Positions 5,252 to 6,519 of a DNA stretch of 6,519 nt are shown piece by piece; the stretch's first letter is position 1; every line of letters begins with the position of its first letter. The stretch is from Thermoplasmata archaeon. Lineage in GTDB: Archaea; Thermoplasmatota; DAOVMN01. Under the pieces are notes generated by a model. That model searched no databases. It was given only the letters and a program-made list of their open reading frames with translations, and had not been told where the DNA came from. Made by a program: the position numbers and the translations under genes. The DNA lies in the NCBI GenBank assembly GCA_030630685.1, contig DAOVMN010000127.1:1-6519 (forward strand), given 5' to 3'.

Positions 5252-6519
5252 ATGGACCCCAGCATCGTCCAGCAGATCCTCGATAACGCCGGGACAAGAG
5301 GAACCGCCATCCTCTCCAGGACAATCAAGGAAATGGTGAAGGACAAAAAGATCATTCTGGTGGCTCTCATCTCCCTCATCCCGATAATACTGGGGCTCGT
5401 CTGGTCCCACTACCTCTCCTCAGAGGAGGACGTTTCCGAGGTGCAGATAGACGAGATATCCACGACCGGGGAGATCTATTGTTATGTCGATGTGCCGGAT
5501 TATCTTCCGGACACAGGGAACTACACCTTCAAAGGAGAGCTAATCAACCGGGGAGATACCACACAGCAGGTGGCCGTGAACCTGACCATCGGGGATGTGC
5601 AGAAGACCACAGGCCTGATGAACATCACCCCCTTAGAGGATCGTCCCGGGAGTGAACCCTATAAATTTTCCATTACCTATAACATGGATCATTACGACCC
5701 GGGCACCACTTTCCTGGTGATCCAGCTCTATGTGAAAAACTCCATGTCTGCCGCCCACCTTCTCCCTGCGGACTTCGACTGGATGAATCTCGATTTCTCC
5801 CAGTTGAACCCTAAGGACATCTACGGGTCCAACAGTGCGATTTATATTGATGGGATCGAGATAAAACCCATAGAGGTGGGCTACAGAGAAGGGCCAACAC
5901 TTGAGATTACCAGGAACGTAGATTTCATGCCCCTTACCCTTACCCATCCCTCCGTGCTTACTCCGGATAGGGACAACCACCTGAATCTCTCCATTTCGTC
6001 TCCTGAATTAGGAACTAATATTTCTGTTAGGCTGTATTCCTATACGAGTGTATTCGATTATACCGAACTGGTCGAGGATGGGCCTGGCGATCTCAACTTC
6101 TCGATAACCCTGCCACAGGGGTTCAGGGACTACGGTTTCGACAGATATTTTTTATTAAGATATACCATAACAACATCCGGAAATGTGACCTATGAAAGAT
6201 TTGCAGGATTCACCATGGACCTTGTGAAAGAGGAGTATCTGACTCCCCCGGAATATTATGAAATTGTCCTATCCAACAATACGATGTACAGTACCAAATT
6301 TAGCTGCCCTCAACTTTATTTAAGTGATAACTACAATAATCTCCAACTCCATCTAACGAACAAAGACCATAAAAGTGTCGAAATAAAAGTCCATCTGTCC
6401 ATTTATGCATTTGATTTTTATTATGACGAAAAAGGACCATATATAAACTACACCAAGAATATTTCCATGGAAGCAATCAGCGAGACAGACGTGAACCTGA
6501 CCATTCCTTATCTCTTAAA
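5252..6519 (+). CDS. Membrane-anchored protein with large ectodomain, possibly an ABC-2-type permease (3' end cut off)
   Basis: The frame opens at the ATG at 5252 and stays open for 422 codons to the right edge, so the end is missing. Residues 1-33 are polar and basic near the membrane (RTIKEMVKDKK), then a helix spans about 34-54 (IILVALISLIPIILGLVW core). This start resembles the first segment of archaeal ABC-2-type permeases. The rest is a beta-rich ectodomain. About 70-165 looks like a CARDB or Ig-like fold (GELINRGDTTQQVAVNLTI), and later parts may hold further such units. There are eleven N-X-S/T sequons after the helix and none before it, which fits an outside location and heavy glycosylation. 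No second helix is seen, so a single-pass surface protein is the main alternative. A TGA at 5243-5245 blocks any upstream extension. The gene follows the peptidase on the same strand but has its own promoter. Confidence 0.7.
   Translation, partial: MDPSIVQQILDNAGTRGTAILSRTIKEMVKDKKIILVALISLIPIILGLVWSHYLSSEEDVSEVQIDEISTTGEIYCYVDVPDYLPDTGNYTFKGELINRGDTTQQVAVNLTIGDVQKTTGLMNITPLEDRPGSEPYKFSITYNMDHYDPGTTFLVIQLYVKNSMSAAHLLPADFDWMNLDFSQLNPKDIYGSNSAIYIDGIEIKPIEVGYREGPTLEITRNVDFMPLTLTHPSVLTPDRDNHLNLSISSPELGTNISVRLYSYTSVFDYTELVEDGPGDLNFSITLPQGFRDYGFDRYFLLRYTITTSGNVTYERFAGFTMDLVKEEYLTPPEYYEIVLSNNTMYSTKFSCPQLYLSDNYNNLQLHLTNKDHKSVEIKVHLSIYAFDFYYDEKGPYINYTKNISMEAISETDVNLTIPYLL

Noticed and set aside
5633..5980. 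115-codon minus-strand open frame opposite the right-edge gene
   Set aside because: The plus-strand frame has a start, promoter, membrane helix and sequons; the minus frame has none of these.

Overview
This window looks archaeal. It carries an intact gene for ribosomal protein S17e, a family found in Archaea and Eukarya but not in Bacteria. Several genes have an archaeal TATA box about 25 to 35 bases ahead of the start codon and almost no leader, while others use a Shine-Dalgarno-like GAGG or GGTG. The large secreted clan CD peptidase resembles proteins of uncultured sediment euryarchaea (Thermoplasmata or MBG-D-like). That last placement is inference from protein style, not a measured phylogeny.

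Layout: (1) Bases 1-25 hold the first eight codons of a minus-strand gene leaving the left edge, with its own TATA box and a 22-base palindrome lying between that box and the ATG. (2) Bases 26-342 are otherwise intergenic. They hold another copy of the palindrome arm, a possible 57-codon minus-strand membrane ORF, and a weak plus-strand TATA box. (3) Bases 343-1409 hold an endonuclease/exonuclease/phosphatase (EEP) family protein, followed by a one-base-overlapping small membrane protein. (4) Bases 1486-1677 encode S17e from its own promoter and end in an oligo-T terminator region. (5) Bases 1811-5131 encode a 1106-residue secreted, C-terminally membrane-anchored protein. Its parts are beta-sandwich domains, segments resembling cell wall-binding repeat 2, and a C25 (gingipain)-like peptidase domain with a His-Gly and a Ser-Cys motif. 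(6) Bases 5132-5251 are an AT-rich spacer with a tandem repeat and a TATA box. (7) From 5252 to the right edge runs a signal-anchored protein with a large ectodomain rich in N-glycosylation sequons. Its N-terminus resembles ABC-2-type permeases, but the rest is cut off.

How the parts may fit: the surface peptidase and the following membrane protein share orientation but have separate promoters. The pair could serve extracellular protein degradation or cell-envelope work, but nothing in the window proves a link. The EEP protein and the small membrane protein probably form a two-gene unit. S17e is a housekeeping gene with independent transcription.
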